Below, in pieces: positions 34,283 to 43,022 of a stretch of 64,000 bases of DNA. The translations under genes and the position numbers were made by a program. The stretch is from positions 1 to 64,000 of the forward strand of contig CAWJWP010000008.1 of NCBI GenBank assembly GCA_963846495.1, read 5' to 3'. Within the stretch, counting starts at the first letter, position 1; each line of letters opens with the position of its first letter. Under the pieces are notes generated by a model, which searched no databases, was not told where the DNA came from, and saw only the letters and a program-made list of their open reading frames with translations. The stretch is from DASYQD01 sp963846495 (GTDB taxonomy: Bacteria; Acidobacteriota; Thermoanaerobaculia; Multivoradales; JAIOJS01).

Positions 34283-34313
34283 CCCCTCTCTCCCCGGCGA
34301 GGGGAGAGAGGGG
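34283..34313. repeat. REP-like palindrome between gspF and gspE
   Basis: A perfect 13-base inverted repeat, CCCCTCTCTCCCC and GGGGAGAGAGGGG around GGCGA, occupies the only long gap (about 120 bases) inside the secretion operon. It resembles the dispersed palindromes of many proteobacterial and acidobacterial genomes. It may stabilise or attenuate the gspF-gspE transcript. Confidence 0.7.
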
Positions 34314-34381
34314 TTGGGGAGAGTGGGGTGGCAGATTGAAGCAGTCTGCTCTTGGGGTTCTCTGGAGAGCGCTTCGCAGTT

Positions 34382-35591
34382 TCATTTGACTTGGCCCAGG
34401 ACACTGAACATTGGCAAGTACACGGAGATCAACAAGCAGCGCCACGATGATGCCCATGAAGACGAGCATCAACGGCTCGACCAGCGACAGCAGGCGCTGC
34501 ATGCGGATCTCCACCTCCTGGTCGAGGAAGTCGGAGACGTTGGTGAGCATGACGCCGAGGGCGCCGGTCGTTTCGCCCACCTTCACCATGTCGATGGCGA
34601 TGTCCTCGATGACCCCCGTCTGCTCGAGCGCGGCATGCAGGGCCTTGCCCTCGCGCACGCGCTGCACCGTCGGCGCGAGCTTCTCGCGCAGCCAGGCGTT
34701 GCCCACGGCGCTGGTCGAGATCTCGAGCGAGGGCACGAGCGGCAGGCCGCCGTCGAGCAGGGTGGCGAGCGAGCGCGTCAGCTCGGAGATGCCGAAGCGG
34801 TGGAAGACGGGACCGAGCACCGGCAGCTTCAGGCGCAGGCGGTCGAGCGCGACCTCGCCGCTCGGCGTCGCGGCCCAGCGGCGCAGCACCCACACGCCGA
34901 CGGCGAGGGTGACCAGGATGGCGATCCAGTGCGCCTGCACGAACTGCCCGATCGCCATGGTGACGCGAGTGATGAGCGGCAGCTCCGCCTCGAGGTCGCT
35001 GTAGAGCCCGGCGAACTTCGGCACCACGAACACGGTCATCACCACGATCATCGCGACCGACAGGCAGACGAGCACGATCGGATAGACGAGCGCCGAGACG
35101 ACGCGCTTCTGCGCATCGAGCACCAGCTGCAGGTAGCGCACGAAGCGGCGGATGACCTTCTCGAGGTCGCCGCTGCGCTCGCCGGCCTTCAAGCTCGACG
35201 GGTAGAGGCGCGGGAACAGCTCGCCGTGCGCCTCGAAGGCGGCCGACAGCTCCTGCCCGCTCGCCACCCGCTCGCGCACGTCGACGAGGACCTCGCGGAA
35301 GAGCGGCTCCTTCATGCGCTCGAGCATCAGCTCGAGGCACTGGAGGAGCGGCAGGCCGGCGGCGAGGAGGGCGGCGAGCTCCTGGTTGAAGACGAGGAAG
35401 CGCTGGGTCGAGATCTTGCCGCGGCGGCCCCGCCGCGGCAGCGCCCTCGCCAGCGCCATGCGCGGCCGCACGTCGAAGACGTGGAAGCCCTTGCGCTGGA
35501 GGTCCTGGCGCAGCGCGTCGGCGTTGCTGGCGTGGTAGATCTCTTCGATGACGGCGCCTTCCGGCGTGCCGAGCCGACAGAGAAACTGCAT
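34382..35591 (-). CDS. gspF: GspF/PilC-family inner-membrane secretion protein (one frame break)
   Basis: Polytopic platform protein of the secretion system, about 403 residues. Two T2SSF domains are seen: FLVFNQELAALLAAGLPLLQ with LKAGERSGDLEKVIRRFVRY, and FGISELTRSLATLLDGGLPL with MVKVGETTGALGVMLTNVSD, plus membrane helices (PIVLVCLSVAMIVVMTVFVV; WIAILVTLAVGVWVLRRW). Near 34431 the frame shifts; the natural family end ISVYLPMFSVLGQVK then stops at 34382. The start overlaps the previous stop as TGATG. Confidence 0.94.
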
Positions 35592-36403
35592 CAGAACGGT
35601 CCTCCGTTCGGGCGGCTGAAGCCTTGACCCGGCTGCGCGCGCAGCCGCGGCGTCGCCCGCGGCGCCGGTGGGGCGGGGACGCGGCAGCGTACGACCACCA
35701 TCAGCGCCGAGCTGCTCCCCTCGCCCGGCGACAGCGCCAGCACCATGGTGCGGTCGAGCCAGAGGTTGAGCTGGCTGCGCACGAGCGGCGCCGGGTCGCC
35801 ACCGTCGGGGTGGAGGATGACCTCGAAGTCGTTGAGGCGCAGCCGCTGGTTCTGCACGATGGTGCCGACGCGGAACTTCACCGTGTAGTTGCCGGCGACG
35901 TCGAAGGTCATCCGCTTGCCTTCCTCGCCGCGCACCTCGCTGCTGCCGAGGAGGCCGTACTGCTCGAAGGGCAGGTGCTCGCTCAGCGCGCGCAGGAGGT
36001 CGGGAGGAAGGTTGGACTTCGCGATCGGCTGCCCCGAAACGCCCGCCCGCGGCCCGCTGGCGCGCACCATCCAGAGCTCGACGTTGACGGGGCGCGGCGG
36101 ATGGTCGAAGGCGACGAGGACGGGAAGGATGCGTTGGAGGGCCTCTGCCGTGTCGCGCAGCACGAGCGCGTTGGCGCTCGGCTGCAGCTCGACGGTGCCG
36201 CGCGGCGAGAGCAGGGCCTTGACGAGGCCGATGGCGTCGCCGGCGCTCTGGTGGCGCAGCGCGTAGGCGTGCACCATGACCTCGGGCTGCTCGTTCTGGG
36301 CGAAGACGCACGTCGGCGTCGCGACCAGCATGAGCAGCACCGGCAGCAGGAACGGCAGCGCCGGGCAGCGGCGAGCGCAGGCGCGCAGCAGCCGACCGCT
36401 CAG
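35591..36403 (-). CDS. Exported protein with secretin N-domain-like fold
   Basis: Signal peptide (PFLLPVLLMLVATPTCVFAQ) followed by VMVHAYALRHQSAGDAIGLV, then RGTVELQPSANALVLRDTAE, the pattern of a secretin N0/N1 domain, and a beta-rich rest. It has no pore domain, so it may be a secretin accessory or pilotin-like protein. The start is uncertain: CTG at 36403 overlaps the anti-sigma stop (CTGA); an in-frame ATG at 36457 lies inside the anti-sigma gene without a ribosome site. The 3' end overlaps gspF by one base. Confidence 0.75.
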   Translation of the reverse strand: MSGRLLRACARRCPALPFLLPVLLMLVATPTCVFAQNEQPEVMVHAYALRHQSAGDAIGLVKALLSPRGTVELQPSANALVLRDTAEALQRILPVLVAFDHPPRPVNVELWMVRASGPRAGVSGQPIAKSNLPPDLLRALSEHLPFEQYGLLGSSEVRGEEGKRMTFDVAGNYTVKFRVGTIVQNQRLRLNDFEVILHPDGGDPAPLVRSQLNLWLDRTMVLALSPGEGSSSALMVVVRCRVPAPPAPRATPRLRAQPGQGFSRPNGGPF

Positions 36404-36978
36404 ACGCCCAGCCGCTCGTCGACTACCAGCACGACGGAGAGGTCGTCGCCGTTCCACTGCACCACGTGGTCGAAGGGCTGGTCGAGCTCGTCGAGGACGG
36501 GCTCGGAGGCGAGGGCGGCGTCGAGGGGTGCGCCGGCGGGGACGACGGCGACGGCCTTCGAGGCCGACGACTGGTGGCGCGCGCCGTTGCCGCCGGCGAG
36601 CACGGCCGCGAGCACGAGGACGGCGGCGGCGAGCTCGCGGAGGGGCAGCGCGCGCAGCGGACGGAGCGGACGCAGGGGTCGCGTCAGGAGGCGGCTCGCG
36701 GCGCCGCGGAGGCCCGGCGCGGGCGCGGCACCTGGCGGCGCGACGCGGGCGGCGCCGCGGAGGGCGGCGACGCGGAGGCGCATCGACTCCACCTCGTCAG
36801 CGGCGAAGGTTGGCGCCGGCAGGCGGCGGAAGGCGAGCAGCGGGTCGGCCTCGACGGCGGCGCGGCGGCAGGCCGGGCAGTCGTCGAGGTGACGCAGGGC
36901 CTCGTCCCAGCCCGCGGGCTCGTCGGGCGAGGCGTCGCGGGCGGCGGCGAGCTGGCGCCAGTCGGGGCAGGTCTGCAC
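36400..36978 (-). CDS. Zinc-finger anti-sigma factor, membrane-bound
   Basis: 192 residues with a ZAS-type zinc site (HLDDCPACRRAAVEA, HxxxCxxC), an arginine-rich region, one membrane helix (LPLRELAAAVLVLAAVLAGG) and an extracytoplasmic acidic tail (VQWNGDDLSVVLVVDERLGV). It probably holds the adjacent ECF sigma factor at the membrane until a signal arrives. The GTG start at 36978 is 34 bases after the sigma stop. Confidence 0.85.
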   Translation of the reverse strand: MQTCPDWRQLAAARDASPDEPAGWDEALRHLDDCPACRRAAVEADPLLAFRRLPAPTFAADEVESMRLRVAALRGAARVAPPGAAPAPGLRGAASRLLTRPLRPLRPLRALPLRELAAAVLVLAAVLAGGNGARHQSSASKAVAVVPAGAPLDAALASEPVLDELDQPFDHVVQWNGDDLSVVLVVDERLGV

Positions 36979-37012
36979 GAGGTCACTCGACCAAGGTCAC
37001 TCGAGAGGGTGG

Positions 37013-37690
37013 TCACGGCGCCGAGGCCTCCAGCTCGAGGGCGCCGTCGTCGCCGAGCTGCGTTTCGCCGGAGGCCTGCGCGTACTCGGGGTAGCGGCGG
37101 CGGATCTCGCGCTGCAGGGTCTTGCGGGCGTTGAAGAGGTGGTTGCGCACGGTGGATTCGCGGCACTCGAGGACGGCGGCGACTTCTTGGGAGGAGAGGC
37201 CTTCGACTTCGCGGAGGAGGAAGGCGAGGCGCTGTTTCTCGGAGAGGCCGTGGGCGAGCTCGTTGAAGATGGCCTCGACCTCACGCTGTTGGAGCTCGGA
37301 GAAGCCGCGCTCGGATTCGACTTGGCGGAGGTGGTGGCGGTAGGGCTCTTGGTGGCGCTCGCGGCTCTTGCGGGAGCGGAGGTGGTCGATGGAGAGGTTG
37401 GTGACGATGCGGTAGATCCAGGTGTTGGGGCTCCAGCGGGCGTCGAAGCGGGCGCGGTGTTCCCACATGCGGAGGAAGGCGACTTGGACGACGTCGCGGG
37501 CTTCTTCGAGGTCGCCGAGGACGCGGTAGGCGACTTGGAGGAGGGCCGGCGTCTTGCGCTGGACGAGCTCGTCGAGGGCGCGCTCGCTGCCGGCTCGCAG
37601 GCCTTCGAGGACTTCGAGGTCGGAGGCGGCGCTCCACTTTTGGCGCTCGTCGCGCTCGCTGAAGATCAGCCTGGGCATCGCTAACGTCAA
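37013..37690 (-). CDS. ECF-type RNA polymerase sigma factor
   Basis: Sigma-70 family ECF factor of about 225 residues. Region 2 (LQVAYRVLGDLEEARDVVQV, FLRMWEHRARFDARWSPNTW, IVTNLSIDHLRSR) and region 4 (LSEKQRLAFLLREVEGLSSQ, ECRESTVRNHLFNARKTLQR) are clear. The TTG at 37690 has GGAGG nine bases upstream; the ATG at 37678 (MPRLIFSERD) is the alternative. It heads the operon with its anti-sigma factor and the secretion genes, so the whole machine is probably under this regulator, and likely autoregulated. Confidence 0.92.
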   Translation of the reverse strand: MTLAMPRLIFSERDERQKWSAASDLEVLEGLRAGSERALDELVQRKTPALLQVAYRVLGDLEEARDVVQVAFLRMWEHRARFDARWSPNTWIYRIVTNLSIDHLRSRKSRERHQEPYRHHLRQVESERGFSELQQREVEAIFNELAHGLSEKQRLAFLLREVEGLSSQEVAAVLECRESTVRNHLFNARKTLQREIRRRYPEYAQASGETQLGDDGALELEASAP

Positions 37691-37766
37691 GGTCGGGTTC
37701 CTCCCGGGAAGCTTACGGAGGCCCTCGGCGTCGCGTCTATGGCCTCCGGTCCCGGGTGCGCGCAGT

Positions 37767-37818
37767 GGCGGAAATCGCGTCGGAGTGGCGATTCCGCCTG
37801 CGGGGAGAGTGCATTGTA
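37767..37818 (-). promoter_or_regulatory. Candidate promoter and leader hairpin of the sigma/secretion operon
   Basis: On the minus strand TACAAT (37813-37818) is followed within 15 bases by a strong hairpin, GGCGATTCCGCC against GGCGGAAATCGC with one bulge (37767-37798). No convincing -35 is seen; an ECF-type promoter is possible. Confidence 0.35.
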
Positions 37819-37855
37819 CCGGCTGAGGCGGAGGGGAGCGGACCCGGACCGGAGG

Positions 37856-37878
37856 GCGTCGGTGTCCGGGGCCGGGGG
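37856..37878 (+). repeat. Left copy of inverted repeat bracketing the IS110 fragment
   Basis: Contains GCGTCGGTGTCCGGGGCCGG, repeated in inverted orientation at 39058-39080. It lies exactly where the transposase homology ends. Confidence 0.7.
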
Positions 37879-37885
37879 CCGCCGC

Positions 37886-38710
37886 CGCGTCGCTTTCCTC
37901 GTCACGCAGCCGGGCGAGAGTGCGAGCGATCCAGGCCGTGCAGTCGCGGTGCTGACGATGGAGCAGCTGGAGCTGCTCGATGAGCATTGCGATGTGCCCG
38001 GTGGCGGCCGCTACGGTGCCCTCGGCTACGGGTAATGCCGGTTGGTCGAGCACCGCCATCAGCCGATCGACGTCGAAGCGGCGGATGCGGTGGTCGCGCA
38101 AGAGCTTGGCCAGCTTCGAGCGTGTCAGCCGACGAGCCTGCTGCGGCTGGTGAGCCAGCTTCAGCAAGGCCCAAAGCCAAGGCTCATCGGCGCCAGGCAC
38201 GAGCTCGAGCAGCTGAGGCCAGAAGCGATGCAGCTGTCCGCCGAGGCGACACGCGGCGGCGTGCTGCTGCTCTAGCAGTTGCCGCTCCAGGCGACTGGCT
38301 TCGCGCAGCTCGAGGATCGTGGGATCTTCGAGATGGACCCGTCGATACGAGGCCAGGTCGGTGCGCAGCGAGGTGGCGACGACGAAGGCGTCGAGGCAGT
38401 CGTCCTTGGCACCCGCCACGCTGTGACGATCTCGGAAGCGGTCGAGCTGTTTCGGATTGAGATGGTAGACGTGCGCGCCAGCTTCGACGAGCACATCGAC
38501 GATGGCGCCGTGAGGGGTTTCGATGCCTACAGCGACGCAAGAGAGATCTTGCCCAGCGAGCTGTCGAAGCCAATCGAGTAACTGGCGCAAGCCTGCTTCA
38601 CCATGGGTGACGGTGCCATCGCGCACGCATGCCCCGTCATTGCCGAGCACACAGACCTGGTGCTCTTGGCTGCCCCAATCGATGCCAACGAAGCACTCGT
38701 ATTGGCTCAA
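37886..38710 (-). pseudogene. IS110-family transposase, truncated after the N-terminal domain
   Basis: N-terminal RuvC-like domain of an IS110 (bridge-RNA-guided) recombinase: SQYECFVGIDWGSQEHQVCV (first Asp), AVGIETPHGAIVDVLVEAG (Glu) and HSVAGAKDDCLDAFVVATSL (Asp pair), then the coiled-coil linker ending LARLRDEES. The C-terminal Transposase_20 domain with the catalytic Ser is missing: homology stops where the inverted repeat begins and the open frame then runs into the sigma-factor promoter. The TTG start at 38710 has a perfect AGGAGG five bases upstream. It is probably an inactive remnant, about 275 of the usual 350-400 residues. Confidence 0.85.
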
Positions 38711-39057
38711 GCCGACCTCCTTTCCGACGGCTCGGCGCTGCCGCGATGCTGCCTCGGCCCTGTATTGGCGCTCGTAGCGCGACTTCCCACGGGAGGCCAC
38801 CGCGGCTTCCGTGTTGGGGCACCGTCCGCAGCAGGCACTCGGAGTGCAGAACCGGCGCGGGTGCTCCCAGCACGGTCGCCAAAGAACACTAGGGTGCGGG
38901 CTCGCTGCGCTCGCCCGCCTTCAGGAACATACAGGGACCGGCGCGCGCTTCGTGACTGCTGGGAGGATTGGCGCGCGCCTCCGCCCTCCGGGCGCCGCAA
39001 CAACCGCTACTGCTCGGGAGCCCACGAAGCGCCCTCCGGGAGGTCCCGCCGCAGCGA
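38711..39057. other. Non-coding stretch upstream of the IS110 fragment
   Basis: About 350 bases with no supported gene. It holds small hairpins such as GCGGGC-TCGCTGCGCTC-GCCCGC near 38896-38918 and a duplicated GCCCTCCGGG motif (near 38984 and 39031). If the transposase fragment kept its 5' end, a bridge RNA remnant would be expected here. Confidence 0.4.
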
Positions 39058-39080
39058 CCCCCGGCCCCGGACACCGACGC
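39058..39080 (-). repeat. Right copy of inverted repeat bracketing the IS110 fragment
   Basis: Inverted copy of the repeat at 37856-37878. Identity extends over 23 bases and partly beyond (C/T differences at two positions). Confidence 0.7.
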
Positions 39081-39210
39081 TCGGAGCCGGAGGCGGACGC
39101 GGACTCGATGCCACCTGGGCGACGCCCGACTCGGTCGCCAGATCCCCGGCCGAACGCGAAGGGTCTGCTGAACGCTAGTGCGGCCGGGGGCTTGGCGGTG
39201 CTGTGGTCCG

Positions 39211-39216
39211 TATACT
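39211..39216 (+). promoter_or_regulatory. -10 box TATACT of waaA
   Basis: TATACT ends eight bases before GTG (39225), which is directly followed by ATG (39228), both in frame. There is no Shine-Dalgarno; the transcript is probably leaderless. Confidence 0.55.
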
Positions 39217-39227
39217 CCGCGCCGGTG

Positions 39228-40724
39228 ATGGCCTTGTATCAGCTGGGCTTGGCGCTTGCGCTGCTGCTCGCCGGCCCGTTTCTGCTGCTTCTTCGGGGCC
39301 GCCACTATCTGCCGACGCTGCGCGGTCGGCTCGGGTTGGCGCTGCCGCGCGGACCTCGTGGCGCGCTTTGGCTGCACGCCGTATCGGTGGGCGAGGCGGC
39401 AGTGGCAGCGATCGTCGCGCGCGCACTGCCGAGCGATTTGCCGCTGCTGGTGACGACCATTACGCCGACGGGACAGCAGCGAGCGCGGGCGCTGCTTGGC
39501 GAGCGCGCTGGCGTCGGCTACTTGCCGATGGACCTCGGTGTGCCGGTGGAGCGCTTTCTGCGTCAGCTGCGGCCTGCCGCGTTGGTGCTGGTCGAAGGGG
39601 ACTACTGGCCGCTGTTGCTCGCTCGTTGCCGGCGCCAGCGATTACCGGTCGCGGTGATCAACGGACGGGTCGGCGATCGGACGTTGCGGTTGCTGTCGAC
39701 GCGGCGGCGCATCGCTCGTTGGCTGCTCGGCGGCGTCGATCGGTTCGCGGTGCAGACGGAGGAGGACGCGCGGCGGCTGATGGTGTTGGGGGTGCCGGCG
39801 GAGAAGGTGACGGTTACCGGCAATCTCAAGTACGACGCACCGGAGCCGCCGCCGCAGCCGCTGCTCGAGCGCGCGCTGCTCGAGACGGCGGGGGACCGGC
39901 CGTTGCTCGTCGCGGGCTCGACGATGCCGGGGGAGGAGCGGACGGTGCTCGATGCCTTCGCGGCGGCCGGCGGCGGCGCGGCCGCGTTGTTGGTGTTGGC
40001 GCCGCGGCATCCGGAGCGGTGGGAAGAGACGGCGCGGCTGCTTGCGGAGGGCGACTGGAAGTGGCAGCGGCGCAGCGCGATGGTGAGCGGTTCCGACGGG
40101 ATGCAGGCGCACGGCAGAGGGGCCGACTCGCCGCAGCGAGCGGCGGGCACGGCACCTGCCGCGCCGCGCGTCGACGTCGTGCTGCTCGACAGCCTGGGCG
40201 AGCTCGCCTCGCTGTATCGGCTCGCCGCCGGATGCTTCGTCGGCGGCACGCTGGCTCCGACCGGCGGCCACAATCCGCTGGAGCCGGCGCGGTTCGGGCG
40301 CGCGATCGCTGTCGGCCCTTCGATGCACAACTTTCGTGACATGGCGGCGCAGTTCGACGAGGAGGAGGCGTGGCGGCGCGTCGGCGATGCCGGCGGGCTC
40401 GCGGCGGCGTGGAGCTCGTGGCTCGACGAGCCGGCGACGGCGGCGGCGTTGGGCGCGCGCGCGCGGGCGATCGTCGAGCGGAACGGCGGCGCGCTCGAGC
40501 GCACGTTGCAGGTGCTGGCGCCGTTGCTGGCGCGGGTGGCTCAGGCGCAGGGACCGCTAGCGGTCACCGTCGGCGATTCGGCGGTGCCGGCCAGCCACCG
40601 CGACGGAGAGCGTCGCGCGGCCGGCCGCAGCTCGGGGCCGCTGAGTTGTCGCCGCGCTCGGCAGTCGCGCCGTGCGCCCCGTCGTCGCGTGGAATCGGCG
40701 CGACGAAGACGGCAACGCCGTTGA
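39228..40724 (+). CDS. waaA: 3-deoxy-D-manno-octulosonic-acid (Kdo) transferase
   Basis: Adds Kdo from CMP-Kdo to lipid IV-A at the inner membrane. The membrane helix at the N-terminus (LYQLGLALALLLAGPFLLLL) is followed by the glycosyltransferase-N domain (LWLHAVSVGEAAVAAIVARA) and a GT-B C-domain (GNLKYDAPEPPPQ, RPLLVAGSTMPGEERTVLDA, GGTLAPTGGHNPLEPARFG). The family normally ends near residue 430-445; here a 55-residue arginine-rich tail follows, and a stop exists in another frame at 40560, so a frameshift near the end is possible. The GTG at 39225 is an equally good start. Confidence 0.94.
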   Translation: MALYQLGLALALLLAGPFLLLLRGRHYLPTLRGRLGLALPRGPRGALWLHAVSVGEAAVAAIVARALPSDLPLLVTTITPTGQQRARALLGERAGVGYLPMDLGVPVERFLRQLRPAALVLVEGDYWPLLLARCRRQRLPVAVINGRVGDRTLRLLSTRRRIARWLLGGVDRFAVQTEEDARRLMVLGVPAEKVTVTGNLKYDAPEPPPQPLLERALLETAGDRPLLVAGSTMPGEERTVLDAFAAAGGGAAALLVLAPRHPERWEETARLLAEGDWKWQRRSAMVSGSDGMQAHGRGADSPQRAAGTAPAAPRVDVVLLDSLGELASLYRLAAGCFVGGTLAPTGGHNPLEPARFGRAIAVGPSMHNFRDMAAQFDEEEAWRRVGDAGGLAAAWSSWLDEPATAAALGARARAIVERNGGALERTLQVLAPLLARVAQAQGPLAVTVGDSAVPASHRDGERRAAGRSSGPLSCRRARQSRRAPRRRVESARRRRQRR

Positions 40725-40871
40725 ACGGTCTGCACGCTCAAGCTTGGTTCCACATCGTGTTCCGGACGGTCGTTCCTCTAACTCGCAACGGGCCGTTTCC
40801 CGCAAGGCACCGCGGGCGCGCGCGGCTACGTCCAGGTCCACGCCTAGGCGCCAAGCCGAAGGAGAGCTGTG

Positions 40872-41909
40872 GTGAGCGCGCCCGCTGGTGCGCGCTCGCC
40901 GTGGCAGCGGCTCTACGAAGCGGCGCATCGGCGCCGCGCCGCGTATTGGAGCGTGCGCGCCGAGCGGCTGCCTCTGCCGGTGTGGAGCGTCGGCAACTTG
41001 CACTGGGGCGGCACTGGCAAGACGCCGGTGGTGACGGCGGTCGCAGCGTGGCTGCGCGAGCGCGGGGTGCGGGTGGCGGTGCTGTCGCGCGGCTATCGAA
41101 GACGAGGCCGCGGGGCGCTCGTCGTCTCGACCGGAAGCGGCCCGCTGGTCGATCCCGAGCGCGCCGGCGACGAGCCCTGGCTGCTCGCCGACGCGCTGCC
41201 GGGAGTTTCGGTGGCTATCGGCGAGCGGCGCAGCGACGCGGCGCGGCTGCTGCTCGCGACGTTGCGCGAGCCACCGCAGCTCTTCCTGCTCGACGACGGC
41301 TTCTCGCACCTGCGGCTCGTGCGCGACCTCGACCTGCTCGTCCTGCCGGCCGACGACCCCTTGGGCGGTGGCCTGCTGCCCCCGACCGGCCGGCTGCGCG
41401 AGCCGCTCGCCGGCGCCGCCCGCGCCCACGCGGTGCTGCTCACCGGCGCCGGGGCGACCCCGGCGGCGGCCCGGACGGTCGCCGCGACGCTCGCCGAGCA
41501 CGGCTTCGCCGGGCCGGGTTTCGCCTGCCCGACGGCGGCAGCGGCGCCGCGGCTGCTCGCCGGCCCGGCGCCGGGCACCGGCGAGCCGCTGCTGCTGGTC
41601 ACCGGCGTGGCGCGGCCGGAGCGCGTGCGGCAGGCTGCCGCGGCGCTCGGGCTCGCCGTCGCCGGCCATCTCGCCTTCGCCGACCATCACCGCTACCCGC
41701 CGCGCAGCCTGCGCCGGATCCGCGCGGCGCAGCGCCGGCTGGGTGCCGCCGGGGTGCTCACCACCGGCAAGGACCGCGGCAAGCTGCTCGGGCGGCTCCC
41801 AGGCCCCCTGCTCGAGCTGCCGCTCGCGGTCGAGCCCGAGGCGGCGCTCTGGGAGTGGCTCGCCGGCCGGCTGGCGATGCCGGGAGCGGCGCCGCGCGGT
41901 CCCGGGTGA
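40872..41909 (+). CDS. lpxK: Tetraacyldisaccharide 4'-kinase
   Basis: Phosphorylates the 4' position of the lipid A disaccharide. The Walker A-like signature VGNLHWGGTGKTP, RVAVLSRGYRRRGRG, GDEPWLLA and the LLDDGFSHLRLVRDLDLLVL block are diagnostic. GTG codons at 40869 and 40872 compete; AAGGAG fits 40872 better. About 345 residues. It lies between waaA and a lipid A-type acyltransferase, giving a lipid A assembly cluster. Confidence 0.95.
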   Translation: MSAPAGARSPWQRLYEAAHRRRAAYWSVRAERLPLPVWSVGNLHWGGTGKTPVVTAVAAWLRERGVRVAVLSRGYRRRGRGALVVSTGSGPLVDPERAGDEPWLLADALPGVSVAIGERRSDAARLLLATLREPPQLFLLDDGFSHLRLVRDLDLLVLPADDPLGGGLLPPTGRLREPLAGAARAHAVLLTGAGATPAAARTVAATLAEHGFAGPGFACPTAAAAPRLLAGPAPGTGEPLLLVTGVARPERVRQAAAALGLAVAGHLAFADHHRYPPRSLRRIRAAQRRLGAAGVLTTGKDRGKLLGRLPGPLLELPLAVEPEAALWEWLAGRLAMPGAAPRGPG

Positions 41910-41986
41910 GCGAGCTGTCGCGCCGCGCCACCTCTCGGCCGACCCGCGGCGACCGGCCGCGCCGGAGGGGGGCCAGCCGACGGCGG

Positions 41987-41992
41987 TATGAT
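41987..41992 (+). promoter_or_regulatory. -10 box TATGAT overlapping the first ATG of the acyltransferase frame
   Basis: TATGAT is a good -10 box and contains the ATG that opens the next reading frame. If it is used, translation must begin downstream. Confidence 0.4.
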
Positions 41993-43004
41993 CCGCGCCG
42001 CCGCCGGCGTCGCCCCGGCCGTCCAGGGTCGGCGCCGCCGGCGCGGGTCGCACGATCCGTCCGGGTTGCACGCCATCACCCCACCCCCGGCCCCCGCCGC
42101 CGCCTCGCCCGCCGAGGACGCCGCCGAGCGGCCGACGCGGCCGCGCCACTACGCCGAGCTCGCCCTCTTCCACGCCTTGCGCGGCGCCATCCTCGCCCTG
42201 CCGACCAACTGGGCGCGGCCGCTCGGCGGCGCTCTCGGCGAGCTGCTCTGGCTGGCCGGCGCCCGCCGCGGGACGGTGGCGGCGAACCTCGCCCGGGTCT
42301 TCCCGGAGTGGCCGGCGCGGCGGCGCCGCGCCGTGGCCCGCCGCTGCTACCGCCACTTCGGCGGCATGGTCTGCGAGAGCGTCGCCTTCACGCGCATCGA
42401 CGCGGTCGAGCTGTGCCGCCGCCTCACCCTGGTCGGCTGGGAGCGGCTCGACGCCGCCGAGGCGCACGGCCGCGGCCTCCTGGTGTTCGGCGGCCACCTC
42501 GGCAACTGGGAGATCGCGGCGCGCGTGCTCGGCCTCTACCGGGCGCCGTACCACATCGTCGTCCGGCCGTTCAACAACCCGTTGGTCTACGCCCACATGG
42601 CCCGCGACCGCGCCCGCTGGGGGATCCGCGAGGTGGCCAAGCGCGGCGCCGCGCGGCAGCTCTTCCGGGTGGTGCGCCAGGGCGGGCGCGTCGGGCTGGC
42701 GATGGACCAGCGGGTGCGGCCCGGGCAGGGCATCGTGTTGCCCTTCCTCGGCCACCCGGCACTGGTCACCCCGCTGCCGGCCAGCCTGTCGCTGCGCACC
42801 GGCGCCCCGGCCCTCCCCATCTTCGCCTGGCCCGAGGCGGGGGGCCGCTACCGCGTCGAGCTCGGCGAGCCGATCCTGCCGTCCGAGGGCGGCGACGCGG
42901 CGGTGGCCTCTCTCACCGCCCGCTACCTCGCCGCGCTCGAACGCGAGATCCGGCGCCGGCCGGAGCAATGGCTGTGGATGCACCGTCGATGGCGGCTCGA
43001 CTGA
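41988..43004 (+). CDS. Lipid A biosynthesis-type (LpxL/HtrB) acyltransferase
   Basis: Membrane-associated acyltransferase that adds secondary acyl chains to lipid A. The catalytic HxxxxD/E site is GGHLGNWE; also seen are RPFNNPLVYAHMARDRARWG, GRVGLAMDQRVRPGQGIVLP and FLGHPALVTPLPASLSLRTG. The first 26-40 residues are proline/arginine-rich without homology and the first ATG lies in a -10 box, so the TTG at 42066 is a likely real start. End and family are secure. Confidence 0.9.
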   Translation: MIRAAAGVAPAVQGRRRRRGSHDPSGLHAITPPPAPAAASPAEDAAERPTRPRHYAELALFHALRGAILALPTNWARPLGGALGELLWLAGARRGTVAANLARVFPEWPARRRRAVARRCYRHFGGMVCESVAFTRIDAVELCRRLTLVGWERLDAAEAHGRGLLVFGGHLGNWEIAARVLGLYRAPYHIVVRPFNNPLVYAHMARDRARWGIREVAKRGAARQLFRVVRQGGRVGLAMDQRVRPGQGIVLPFLGHPALVTPLPASLSLRTGAPALPIFAWPEAGGRYRVELGEPILPSEGGDAAVASLTARYLAALEREIRRRPEQWLWMHRRWRLD

Positions 43005-43022
43005 GCGGCGCCGCCGCGCCCG

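Larger units (their letters stand above)
37856..39080 (-). mobile_element. Remnant IS110-type element
   Basis: The unit between the two inverted 23-base repeats contains the truncated transposase and about 350 non-coding bases upstream of it. In IS110 elements the non-coding end encodes the bridge RNA. IS110-group elements usually lack terminal repeats while IS1111 relatives have subterminal ones, so the repeats may instead be chromosomal REP-type sequences. Boundaries are inferred. Confidence 0.5.
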
